The notes beneath the pieces are model-generated. The model made no database searches. It worked only from the letters and a program-made list of their open reading frames with translations, and was not told where the DNA came from. The position numbers and the translations under genes were made by a program. Below are positions 11,061 through 21,339 of a stretch of 64,000 bases of DNA, in pieces; positions within the stretch are counted from its first letter, which is position 1, and each line of letters opens with the position of its first letter. Source of the stretch: Conus ventricosus (lineage: Eukaryota; Mollusca; Gastropoda; Neogastropoda; Conidae). Where the stretch lies: the NCBI GenBank assembly GCA_018398815.1, contig CM031626.1, positions 37,665,110-37,729,109 of the forward strand. The letters run 5' to 3'.

Positions 11061-12382
11061 GAAGAGGAAAAAAACAAGAAGAAAAAGCAAGAAGATTTGT
11101 CTTTAGTGGAAAGATTCCACCTTAATGTTGGCTAAAGTAAGCAAAAGGTAGTATAATAGAACTCTTTTCGGCTGCACCTTGTTTCTATTCTTAGCTGTCC
11201 TGCGTCCACACATGTGCATATCGGCTAAACATCGCCCTCGGAATTTCCAATATGGATAGAATTACTCTTACAGGCGATCATACGTGCCTTTGAATAGCAC
11301 AAGTACTCCTGCCAGACCAACCCAAGTTGGTTTATATTTATATGTGCTTATAAACTGTGTGACCTCCTTGAAGGCGGATGTCCTCTTTAGCCTCTCCAAA
11401 CTGACTAGGAACTCCACTTTTTGTCACTCTTGCTTGGCAATCCATCCCGGAGATGCCATTCGCCCGTGCACATCCACTGTAAAGGTAACATCTTCCCCAG
11501 CATCGATTCTGACAAAGACCATTGAAACACTAGGTCAAAATGAACGGAAACACTGTGTTGATGAGATAAAAGACACTCATTTGCAGGATAGCAGTATGCT
11601 GCATGCAGCGGTGTGGTTGGTTCTTCTTTCAATTTAAACGTCTTTCACGAAATGTTGAGAGTAGACAAGGTGTGTGTGTGTGTGGTGGTGTGTGTGAGGG
11701 GGTGCGTGTGTGTGGGTTGAGTATGTCATGCAGCGTGATCTGTATACGTGAGTGCGCGCTCCCGCGTGCGGGCTGTGCGTCTGGTGCGTGTGCTGTGTCC
11801 GAGTTGTGTGATGAGGATAAAGCCTAAGTAAGAATTAAACTGTAAAAACAAAATAAACAAACAAACATACAAACAACAAACAAACAAACAAACATCAATC
11901 AAACAAACAAACAACAAACAAATAAACCAACAAACCAAACAATCACACAAACAAACAACTGTACAAAATTAAGAGCATGAAGCAGCAATTACAGGATTGA
12001 GCCAACTGGCCTTAACATAAAAGTCGTACAAAATTTAAAGAGACAGGTATCCTAGAGAAGTTGCCTTTGAAGCATCCTTTCTAAATTCTGACAAATCGGA
12101 ATCAAAGTATAGAACGTGTGTTTGTTGTACAATAATCAAGGGCGCCGTAAAGCACATCGAGAATATCATGACGAATATTTTGTTCTGAATGCATTGATTT
12201 TCATAACCGATATAATAAGGAGAGACGTTGTTTTAACTGTGTCCTTGGATGTAATCTTATTTTGTATACGGGTACTGGATTACGGAGGAAGCCCTTTAAA
12301 AGATACTTGCACGCGAGTTCGTACACCCAAGTATAGAAGAGTGGGTTTGTGTATCCTGGGGAGAGCATGCAGCTGCTCATCT
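11061..12382. other. No recognisable gene; short GT and (AAAC)n repeats
   Basis: Frames of 117 codons (+, 11,284-11,637) and 75 codons (-, 11,405-11,632) overlap antiparallel, and neither resembles a known family. A GT-rich stretch lies at 11,671-11,715 and an (AAAC)n-type array at 11,849-11,959. The remainder to 12,382 looks like unique sequence without features I can name. Confidence 0.5.
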
Positions 12383-12465
12383 GGTGTGTGTGTGTGGGTG
12401 TGTGTTTGTGTGTGTGTGTGGTGTGTGTGTGGTGTGTTGTGGGGTGGTGTGTTGTTGTGTGTGTG

Positions 12466-12496
<31 letters not shown>

Positions 12497-12625
12497 TGTG
12501 AGTGTGTGTGTGGGGGGGTGGTGGGGGGGGTTGTGTGTGGGTGGTGTGTTGTGGTGTGTTGTGTGTGTGGGTGTGTGGATGTATGTCGGTGTGTGGTGTG
12601 TGGGTGGTTGTGAGTGTGTGCGTGC

Positions 12626-12665
<40 letters not shown>

Positions 12666-12720
12666 TGGATGCGTCATGCGTGTGCATGTGGTGTGTTTGG
12701 GGGGGGGGGGGGGGGGGGGG
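12383..12720. repeat. Composite (GT)n-(TGCG)n microsatellite ending in a run of more than 20 G
   Basis: Interrupted (GT)n (12,383-12,620) passes into (TGCG)n (about 12,625-12,665) and then a G run at about 12,698-12,720. This is the same composition, on the opposite strand, as the composite repeats at 6.75, 14.75 and 63.8 kb. Confidence 0.97.
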
Positions 12721-13649
12721 CAACCAGGCGTTTACAAAAATCCGTAGACGACGTCCGCCACCGCATTTCCTCCATTCAAATCACACATCTGCTGAGTCTT
12801 CACGCTGTTTTCACGTTACCTTCCCCTGGTCCGCAGTTGTCGGAGGTGTAGGGCAATGGCCTCGTCTTCATGCTCTGCGCACCTAGATTCCAGATCACAG
12901 TTAGGAAGTGCTCTAACAGGTCTAGCCCCACACTGACACTGAAAGTTTTGCCACTCCAAATCCGGGCAACGTGATGTGGTTGTAAGTTGTCCTGCCGTAG
13001 AAAGCAGAAGCGAAAATTTAAATAGATGCACCCGTAATGTAACCAGTAGTAGAAACGGCAACTGACTGATCAGTTCTTTGCTGTGTTCGACATTCAACAC
13101 ATTTGATCAGGATATGAAGCACATTGCTGTAAGTGGTTGATTGAGGGTTTGTTGCAACGGGCCGAGTACAATACAGGAGAAGTTCGGAACTCATTGTGAC
13201 GACCGTCAGAAAGATATACCAGACGGTCTGTCACATGACACAGCCATCATTAGCTCGACAATGGTGACCCCATTCCATCCAGGGCGGAATGTACCCTGCC
13301 CATCTACCATTGTCTGACCTTCCCCAAACAGAATCACAAACCTTCAATAGCAAAACTAATTTGTTTCCTCACGGACGATAATTCTAAGGAAAGGAGTGAA
13401 GTGAGGGAGGAAGGTGGGTGGTGGGTGGGAGTGGGCGTGAAGGCACAATCGACCAGTGTTCTGAAGTGGAACAAAGCTAATGCTGTGCAAGTTTAGAAAA
13501 TGCTTCAGAAAGTGTGCCGAATAGCGTAGTTTACATTCAACAAGCTTTCGTACCTTACTAACCAGAAAAAGCATATACGAGTTAGAAAAACCAAAAAGAG
13601 AATGTTTGACACTTTTTTACAGTAATAGTATAAGATTCCATACGGGTGC
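12721..13649. other. No confident gene; one Cys-containing minus-strand frame
   Basis: A 94-codon minus-strand frame (13,100-12,816) contains CPDLEWQNFQCQCGARPVR followed by a charged His-rich tail. The spaced cysteines look less random than neighbouring frames, and the block may belong to a dispersed repeat. I cannot assign a function. I see nothing nameable in the remainder, 13,101-13,649. Confidence 0.35.
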
Positions 13650-13688
13650 GTGGGGCGGCGGGGCGTGCGTGCGTGCTGCGGTGCGTGC

Positions 13689-13763
<75 letters not shown>

Positions 13764-13825
13764 GTGTGTGGTGTGTGCGTGTGTGTGTGTGTGTGTGGGT
13801 TGTGTGTGTGTTGTGTGTGGGGTTG
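13650..13825. repeat. Composite (TGCG)n-(GT)n microsatellite
   Basis: (TGCG)n from 13,665 to 13,720 is followed by long (GT)n with GTTGTG breaks to 13,825. Confidence 0.97.
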
Positions 13826-13919
13826 CAGCTTCTCATGCAATAAACGCAACAACATCACTATTAATCGACTCTTTCAAGAAAATTACTGCTGATTCAACCT
13901 GGGCTTCTCGGGGTGGGGT

Positions 13920-14014
13920 GGGGTGGGGGGGGGCAGAGACAGAGAGACACAGAGAGGACACACACAGAGATAGAGACAGAGAGAGAGAACACACAGAGAA
14001 GAGAGAGAGAGAGA

Positions 14015-14069
<55 letters not shown>

Positions 14070-14099
14070 CCAGAAAGACAGAACAGACGACAGACAGAC

Positions 14100-14140
<41 letters not shown>

Positions 14141-14190
14141 AGAGAAAGAGAGAGAGAAAAGAGAGACCCAGAGAGAGAGGCGCAGATGAG
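13920..14190. repeat. (GA)n / (GACA)n microsatellite
   Basis: (GA)n blocks at 13,975-14,060 and 14,103-14,165 flank a (GACA)n stretch. The reading frames on both strands are repeat artefacts. Confidence 0.96.
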
Positions 14191-14744
14191 TTCGTTTCTG
14201 AGTCGAAGACCTGCAGTTAAAACAAAAACACATTCATCACGCCTAATCCCACTGTTTTCTCGGAGGCAATACACGTTTTACCTCACCAGCAGAAGAAGAC
14301 AGATGAAATAGGTTGTAGTTCAACTTGCCACCTCTCAGACTGGTTCACGGCACAAAAGAAAAAGACACGAGCCCTGTCTACAGTGCTCCGGCCCCCTCTA
14401 CTGGGGTCCAAAACTTGCATTTTAAACAGATGTGTCAGTCAAACTATATTGGACAGGGGCAAACGTTAGCATTCGGCTTTTGTTGAACCCGTGTGCCTTA
14501 CTGCTCTGAATAGTCCGTTTTTCAAATATGAAATTTCCTAGGCATTTGTTAGTTTCAAAACGCACAACTTGGGGAGATTGACAGGGGGTCGAACTGGCAT
14601 CCCTGAGTAAACTTCATATGAACTATGGCACGGAAAAGACCGGTTGAGTTTTCAATGGGGAATTTTTCACTGCCGGGGTCTTTAACTCCCAATCAGAAAC
14701 TCTCATGGACCCATTGGCCTTAAAGGGCCCGTATATGTGGGCTC
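14191..14744. other. No recognisable gene
   Basis: Apparently unique sequence without an ORF longer than about 60 codons outside the flanking repeats, and without a structure I can name. Confidence 0.5.
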
Positions 14745-14885
14745 GACCACACACACCACAACACACACACACAACCACACCACACACACGCACCAGCACG
14801 CACCACCCGCAGCACGCACGCACGCACGCACGCCGCACGCACGCACGCACGCACCAACACCACAACACACACACACAACACCAAC
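14745..14885. repeat. Composite (CA)n-(CACG)n-(CA)n microsatellite
   Basis: CA-rich sequence surrounds a (CACG)n core near 14,812-14,852. It repeats the architecture seen at 6.75 kb and 63.8 kb. Confidence 0.96.
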
Positions 14886-15485
14886 AACAAGTCCGCTACG
14901 TTGTCCAAAACGCATCCCCCCTGAATGCGGGTCAACACCATGCTAAGGCCACTGTGGGGATAAAAGTCGGTAATCCCTATCTTCACCACCAGGGCCAAAA
15001 ACCCGTTTTACGAGCAGATGCAGGGGTTGGCCATGAGTCTGTAATTCTTTCATCCTTTAACCATTTTAAAAAGAGCTAACTCAAATGGATAGTTTATGTG
15101 CGTCAGGAAAACAAATTAGAGAAAAAAAAGCATTATCTTTAAAAAGAAATTTGTCAATGCAACAAATTTTCAAAAAAAATTAATGTTAAAGTAATAAACT
15201 ATTTAAGCATATTACAGAATATTAAACTTTTTAGCCAAAACTTTTTAAATTCTTGAGTATTTTGTAAAGTTTACAGTTAATACACATTTAACAGACAAAC
15301 ATCGTTTCTTTTTGCCAAAAGGTTTTTCCTTTTTCCCCGGGTTCTGTCAGTTCTGCAAGCTGGTTGGGGCACAAAAAGCTGTTGGGCCCTGCGTTTTTTA
15401 TCTCTCCCTAACATTCACTTTTTGCTTTCGTTTTTATTCATTTATTCATTCATATTCCCTTCCCTCAGTAAGGTGTTTTTTTTTT
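14886..15485. other. No recognisable gene; AT-rich spacer before a LINE
   Basis: The stretch 15,100-15,300 is strongly AT-rich. A T-run ends at about 15,492, immediately before sequence I read as the 5' end of the LINE at 15.5-21.3 kb. Confidence 0.5.
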
Positions 15486-15585
15486 TTTTTCTAGGCCGTT
15501 CTAGTGTAGATTCCGCTGGGTGTGTTTTGCTCGTGGGTGCAGCGACTAATGTAATCTCACCTATCGGATGTGTGAGTTGTGTTAC

Positions 15586-16790
15586 ATGGCGGGGACTGGG
15601 AAGAAGACCATAGAGTCCCTCAATACCTTGTTTGAACAAGTGTGGACAGAACTCCTTTCTCTGCAGTCTGGAACATTATTGAGGTCTCCCAGACTGGTTT
15701 CACTTCGTTGTGGGACACTCCATGTCTTGGTCGTGGGCCTGTCCACCCTTCGGTTGGGCCGAACAGGACCTTGTTTTATTCCGGTCCACAAGCGTCAGGG
15801 GGTTCCTTTTGCATCCAGTATCGGGAACAGCCTGCGGTGGGCGGTAAGCACAGAAGAGTTGGAGCGCAGCCAGTAGACACCACCAGTATCTGGCATATAA
15901 TTCGTCAGCGATCTCTAGCCATGCCTTGGGTCGACAGTCAGATCACGACCTCGAGTCGGATCTCCTGGACCAACCCCTGGAGCCAGTGTTCTACCAGGTC
16001 AAGTGGATGAACCCTTTAAAGGAACTGTAGTTAGTGAGGGGTGGTGGACAGTGGCATAGGCACTGGAAAGTTGGGGCGCCTTTATTTATTTATTTTTTTT
16101 TAATTTTCATCCAGATTAAACAAGACGTTGGCAATTTGCATTTAGTCTTTTGATTTCATCTCTCTTTCTCTCCTCTCTCTCTCCTCTCTCCTCTCTCTCT
16201 CTCTCTTCTTCTCTCTTCTCTCCTCTCTCAGTGATCTGAGGGAAGATGTGGAGACTTTATGAAAAAGAAAACTCGGACCTGGTGAAACAGAACTCTGACC
16301 TCGTGACAAGAATGGATAATTAGAATTAAAAACTGAACGCTTTTGGAGGGAAGGTCTAAAAACCTTCCTTATATTTGATCTTTTACGGTATTCCCACGAG
16401 GCCAGAATGAAATCTGCTCTGTACAGTGTGAAGGTCAACAACATGACACCTCATTTCGGATAAACTTAGAATGGCCGCCGAGACATCGAGTTTGATAGAG
16501 CTCACAGGTTTAAATCAAAATCAGACTCTCCTATCATTGTTCGCTGCTCCTCTTACAAGGACAAATTGCGTATCCTCCGAAAGGAAAGAGGAAATTAAAA
16601 GGGAGCGGACGTTTTGTATAGGAGAGGCTTTTCCACTCGTGTAACGCGAATTAGTTGTTGGACTGTCCCCTCCACCTGAAAAGAGGCAACGATCCGAAGG
16701 AAAAGGGAGCAACGATGATTTTTGATCACCTGCTTGTTGGACGGTACAAAATATTTCCTAGCGATCAAGGTGTTTAAAGAGTCCATATAT
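15586..16790 (+). pseudogene. LINE ORF1 (L1-type RNA-binding protein) remnant
   Basis: The likely start is the ATG at 15,586 (MAGTGKKTIESLNTLF). The diagnostic part is 16,230-16,780. A heptad-like acidic stretch (REDVETL, then ENSDLVKQNSDLVTRM) is followed by an RRM-type block with DRAHRFKSKSDSPIIVR near 16,490-16,540 and YKDKLRILRK near 16,560. A C-terminal TRVRELR-like block and FDHLLV follow at about 16,640-16,735. This arrangement of coiled coil, RRM and C-terminal domain is that of L1-type (Transposase_22) ORF1 proteins, which bind the element's RNA. Several frameshifts, and the CT microsatellite between the N-terminal part and the coiled coil, break the frame. N-terminal assignment (15,586-16,030) is weaker than the RRM part. 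Confidence 0.65.
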
Positions 16791-16999
16791 TGGGGGTGGC
16801 CGGCCACGTGACGGCAAATTTTCTCAACACGGTGTGACAAGTGAGGGAACCACAGGAAACGGGGCCGGTAGAGAAACGCCTGTCCTCTGGTGGCAGCGGC
16901 AGTGGTGAGCGGTGTTTTGGTGGGTCAGGGCAGGTGGTGAGCTTGTGCCAATGTGATGACAATCAAGTGCAGTGAAGTAAAGGTCGCGGAATTGTACAG

Positions 17000-17860
17000 A
17001 TGTAAATAAACCTCGTTCTCCTTTTTGGTTATGGAATGTGAAGGCTTATTTTCTTAAACTGAAGACATGCTTTTTTGTCCTGCAGTTACGAATTTTGATT
17101 TTGTGCCCGTGTTAATTGTGAAACATTTATGGAAGAGATGTAGTGTGATTACTTTGTTGGCTATCATGTATTTTATTAACCCGCCATTAAAACTTTCAAA
17201 CTAGGGAGAAGGTCGGAGGGGTAATTTGCTTGATATGAAAGGAGTTCGCCTCCTTTGTTACGGACTATTACGGTTGATCATGCTAATTTCTGTGTCATTT
17301 TGATTGAAAAAACTATTGGGCCCTTGATAAAGCTGTTCTATATTCTTTTCTGCTCTTACCTACCACTGAGGTTCTCCGTTTGTATACCCATTTTGATATT
17401 GATAGTGGTATTAATTTACTCGAAGAAATGTATCTTTCATTTGATACTTTCAGGGAATGTTTATGTTCTTTTGTATGGTGGATTTAACTAGTAGAACTTT
17501 AATGTTTCACAGGATATTTCTGGCACTAATGATTTCTGGTAAAACAGTCCCCCCACCCCCATATGACCGCCTCCTCTTTGTCATTAAACCGGCACTTCAA
17601 GACTGCATTTTACACACTATGGAAAGATGTTAATGAATGTATGCACTGCTTTTGATCTGTGTATTCTTAATGGAGTGTGTAATGGCGACCATGAAGGTTG
17701 TTAAACATACATTTCTGCTCTGGATTGCAGCGTTGGGACGATTATTTCATATTTTCTAAAGATTCTATTTGTCGTTTTTTGATTCATGCAGGCTAGTGTC
17801 TTAGAACGTATGGACTCTGATCATTTACCTGTGTCACTTCATGTTTGTTTTTTCCCAACG
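17000..17860 (+). pseudogene. LINE AP-like endonuclease domain, broken
   Basis: Plus-strand frames give ITVDHANFCVILIEK at 17,264-17,308. A broken YLPPEGSPF-type segment lies near 17,360 and a broken GDLNSRTG-type segment near 17,475. The domain ends in MDSDHLPVSLHV at 17,811-17,846, which carries the SDH catalytic motif of exonuclease-endonuclease-phosphatase enzymes. The domain would nick target DNA for target-primed reverse transcription. Multiple stops and frame changes make it inactive as read. Confidence 0.7.
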
Positions 17861-18699
17861 AAAAGAATTGTGCATGCTGCACCTGAACAGAAATGTTCAT
17901 AGAAAAATTGTATGGAAAGATGAAAAATGTGTTTGTTTCCAAGATATGGTATGGCTGTGTAGAAACTCAAGCAAGCGACGATCAGGGCAATAGCATGTAT
18001 TAAATGTGGATGTAAATCGAGCGTTGAACTTGTTTAATGCATGCATTAAAAGAAAGTGCTGTCTGTATGATGAAAGATGTATACCTTTGGATAGCAGTAA
18101 ACATCGACGATTGGTATGATAAAGAATGTGATCTAGTAATAAGAAATGCCAGGAGGTTATTACGTGTTAGTCGTCGCCACTTTAAAAGTAGGAGATAGGG
18201 ACGCTTATACAATTGCTAGTCGACGGGTGTATAAAACTTGGTATAGAGAAGAGAAAGTGTCAAATAAGTTTTATTAGATAAATCGCGTTTCATAAAAAAG
18301 TGCCAAAAGAATTTTGGAAGTACTATACACAGAAGTTTCTCCTTATGTCAAACAGAAAGGACAGCCCAGAAACAGTATTCACCCCTTGATGCCATGGTTT
18401 CCGCATTTTCCAACCTTATGGATTTCTAATGTTGATAACACACCAATCGAAGAAGGAAGTGTTTGATGTATGCAGTGGTGATTTATGAACGCCCAATCAC
18501 CCAGAGGAAGTTATATTAGCAATAGGAAGGGAAGAAATGAAAAATCGTTAGGCAGCTGGTGACGGCATTTTTGGTGAAATATTCAACATCTTCTAACCAG
18601 GTGGTTCTCCTTCTCTTCTAAAATTGTTTAATATTTATTTGATAGTGGTACGTACCGGATAACTGGACTGAATCAATTTTCTTGCCGGCTTGTTATAAG

Positions 18700-19330
18700 A
18701 GGGCGATGTTTTCATAATCCCCAGCAATTATAGAGGGAATTTCCCTTGTGATTCAGTAGTAATTGTTTGGAATGATTATTAATCATAGTCTGCGTATGGT
18801 ATCGAAGAAAAATAACATTACAGGTGATCATCAAGCAGGCTTTAAAAAAAGGTTATTCGACTATTGATCATCTGTTTACATTGCTTGCACTTGTACCAAA
18901 AGCAGTTTTCTTATCACAGAAAATTTTATGTAGTTTATGACTTCGAAAAAGTTTTGATTCGATAAATAGTAATCTTCTGTGGCCAGTCTTGCATAAAGAT
19001 TGTATTAGAGGTAAAACGTTATACGTGTATGAGAAGTATGTATGATAAAGTAAAAACCCGGGTTTCCGCTGTGGATCGAAAACTTACAGAATATATTAAT
19101 TGTTCAAAAGGGTAAAACAGGGTCGATGCATGCAGTCCCGTTTTTTTGTTTTCTTTGTTGATTACGAGTTAGCAATTGAAAGTACATTATAATGGTAAGC
19201 ATGGTGCCTTCACTTTCGGCTTGATGCTTTTGAATTGTTTCTCTTTTGTTGGCTGCTGATGATGATATTTTGCTGTCCGAAAATGATGTAGGTTTACAAA
19301 CACCACTAACTACGTTTACACCGCGCTGCT
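18700..19330 (+). pseudogene. LINE reverse transcriptase core, broken
   Basis: INHSLRMVSKKNNITGDHQ and AGFKKGYSTIDHLFTL (18,780-18,880) are the RT N-R-x-x-x-x-Q-x-G-F-R-x-G-R-S-T-x-D-x-I region. A FEKSFDSINSNLLW-like motif A is near 18,950, and a GVKQG-like block (RVKQGRCMQ) near 19,120. The catalytic block AADDDILLSENDVG is at 19,250-19,292. Motif order and spacing are right for a LINE RT. At least three frameshifts separate the motifs. The thumb region is cut by the foldback insertion at 19.46 kb. Confidence 0.75.
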
Positions 19331-19340
19331 ACATATTGCA

Positions 19341-20224
19341 GTTAACAGTGAATATGGATATAAACGCAATCTTTATAGTATTCCTGTAAGGTGGATATTT
19401 AAGTGCTAAGAGAAGATGGTTGTAGGACGGTTATCGTATGCGGTGATATTTTGGTAAGTCAGCGTGCAAGAGACATGTGTACAAGTGGTGAGGCATGGGG
19501 TGGTGGAATTTTTTTTTCCCACCTTCTGCCCCTTCTCTTCTTTGTTCTTCTTCTTCATCTTGTGATGATCAAGCACCGCCCTGACATGAAATGAAGAAAA
19601 AGAAACACCGAAGGTGCTGGGGAGGACCAGAGTAGCACTCGTCTTCACCTGCCTTTAGAGCAGTCCTGTACCACCCTTGGAGGCCTGCGCTAGTTGTCGT
19701 TGACGATGGGTACAGCAGGCAGGACATCCATTAAGCTAGCAAGGACCATAACTGCTCCTGGAACAGAGGTAATTAGGGGACTACACTAGGATTGGTAGCT
19801 CATAACAGCCAAAGTAGCAATCCCCAGGGTGTACCAGCCCGTATTCATGGACTGCAGAGCCCACCGGCGATAAACACACCCCCCATGCTGCCGAGCCACA
19901 CCCCATAGGACCCAACACCCGCCCACGGCAGATGAAGACGATATCTTAATGGAGTGTCATGCGCGTGCCTGTTACCCATCGTAAACACGCGCAGGCCTCC
20001 TAGGGTTGGAGGACTGCTCTAAAGGAGGTGAGACAGTGCTTCTCTGGGTCCTCCAGCACCTTGGGTGTATTCTTTTTCTTCTTTTTTTTTCTTTTCTTTT
20101 CTGCAGTTAACAGTGAATATGGATAAAAGCTATATTATAGTATTCCGTAATGGTGGATATTTAAAGTGCTCGAGAAAGATGGTTGTTAGACGGTTAATAT
20201 TATGCCTGTAGATTTTTTGGTAAT
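19341..20224. repeat. Direct duplication of about 118 bp flanking a foldback element
   Basis: LINE sequence from GTTAACAGTGAATATGGAT to the TTTTGGTAA block occurs twice, at about 19,341-19,457 and again at about 20,106-20,224, with scattered mismatches. The foldback element lies between the copies. The duplication is much longer than an ordinary target-site duplication. Confidence 0.85.
19470..20100. mobile_element. Foldback/MITE-like element with about 150-bp inverted ends
   Basis: The left arm (about 19,592-19,740) reads AAGAAAAAGAAACACC, then AGGTGCTGG, CTTTAGAGCAGTCCT, GGAGGCCTGCGC, GACGATGGGTA and CCATTAAG. The reverse complement of the right end (about 19,945-20,095) shows the same blocks in the same order with small indels. 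The centre (19,740-19,945) is non-coding. Sequence at 19,470-19,590 has no mirror partner and may be extra element sequence or filler. No transposase ORF is present, so it is non-autonomous if mobile. I cannot assign a superfamily. Confidence 0.75.
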
Positions 20225-20369
20225 TTTATTCTCAACTCGTTGAGTTTTGTTGGTGGCATGCAAAGACCTGTCCAGTAAGCGCTAAAATTGTTTTTGATTT
20301 GTCTTATGAAAAGTTACATGTTCTTTAATAATTCATCTTATCCATTATTTAATCAAACTTTTGATCCAG

Positions 20370-21120
20370 GTTCAGCCAATCGATACAAATATGGCTCTGC
20401 GTTATGGGGATTAGATAAAAGCGGTACTTTCTGTGAATCGGTCCATGTGTTCGCATGAAGAAGTTTTAGGAGTTGATAGACGTACTCCAAATATCTTATT
20501 TTGGCCGAAACTGATCGATTTCCTTTTACATTTGTCTCTGCGTTTAAATGTATCCGATATGGCTGAAATTTTTACATGGATGAAACCAGTATACCTCGTA
20601 AAGCGTATAATTTGTTGCCTGGCTTTAGTCTAAAGGTAAAGTAACTGCGGTGACAAAAGGTGCGACCTCTGTTATCTTGAATATGGATTTGGATTCGTCT
20701 GGTTGAACCAAGGAGTCGATAATATAAAGGCTTTTTGCCAACTTTTTCGCCAGCGACTGTGGACTGCCGTGGCAGATAAGGTTGACACATTTCATAGTAG
20801 TGAGAGGTTTGATTTTTATAGGCTTTTTCATATACGCATACACTTGAAAACGTATTGGAACATAGAAGATAGACATTTCAAGCATGTAACAGCAAATTTA
20901 GAATAGGCATATCAGAATTAGTTGTCCATTACTTAGCTATCGAAGCTTACTGTTTGGGAGATTTGATGTGTCCTTTATCGTAGAGAGTCACCTGAAAACA
21001 GAAATAATTTTGTTTCTATGCTGTCGCTCTCAGAAACATCAGCGAGAAAAGTTCATCAGCCTAAATATTATTGACCGCCATCTTTGTTAAATTAAACTAT
21101 TCTATCTTTCCACTTTCTGC
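20370..21120 (+). pseudogene. LINE ORF2 C-terminal region
   Basis: YKYGSALWGLDK (20,389-20,425) and EVLGVDRRTPNILFWPKL (20,461-20,512) are the characteristic blocks of this LINE family's C-terminus. LNQGVDNIKAFCQLFRQRLW (20,702-20,760) and DRHFKHVTA (20,870-20,896) follow. A broken Cys/His HFVLCC-type segment lies near 20,990-21,040, and an LFLYKAFIIREV block is at 21,150-21,185. Most of the individual blocks are readable for 15-60 codons, which suggests a young copy with indels, whether real or from sequencing. Confidence 0.7.
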
Positions 21121-21339
21121 TCTTTTTAGTTGATAAAAAATTTTCATTGTTTCTGTACAAAGCCTTTATAATTAGAGAAGTGTTCTTCTTGAACATATGT
21201 ACTACGATTTGCTTTTTGTTTCCTTATGTATATAATTGTTTCTATTTATTGTGCTGTGTTTGTTCACACACCCTTTGTTTTGGGCCTTGCGGCCATATAC
21301 GAATAATTATTGAATTCTGAATTGAATCTCTCTCTCAGC

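Larger units (their letters stand above)
15490..21330 (+). mobile_element. Nearly full-length LINE: ORF1, endonuclease, RT, 3' end
   Basis: The modules lie in the expected order on the plus strand: leader, ORF1 (15,586-16,790), endonuclease (17,000-17,860), RT (18,700-19,330), C-terminal region (20,370-21,120), and a 3' region ending at about 21,330 in a TTGAATTCTGAATTGAAT-type tail. A 0.65-kb foldback element and a local duplication interrupt it at 19.46-20.22 kb. A (CT)n block (16,160-16,230) interrupts ORF1. Frames are broken in all modules. The fragment at 21,340-22,369 and 38,164-38,408 is the same family by motif wording. Confidence 0.85.

Noticed and set aside
10434..11090. 218-codon minus-strand ORF rich in Ser, Leu and Phe
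   Set aside because: It is the translation of (GA)n/(GAA)n microsatellite sequence. Composition follows the repeat, and frames on both strands are open for the same reason.
11284..11637. 117-codon plus-strand ORF as a host exon
   Set aside because: No splice context, domain or family wording, and an antiparallel frame of similar length overlaps it.
14400..14745. Search for tRNA-derived SINE boxes upstream of the CA repeat
   Set aside because: A GGTCGAACTGGCATCCC stretch slightly resembles a B-box, but there is no A-box at the right distance and no cloverleaf fold.
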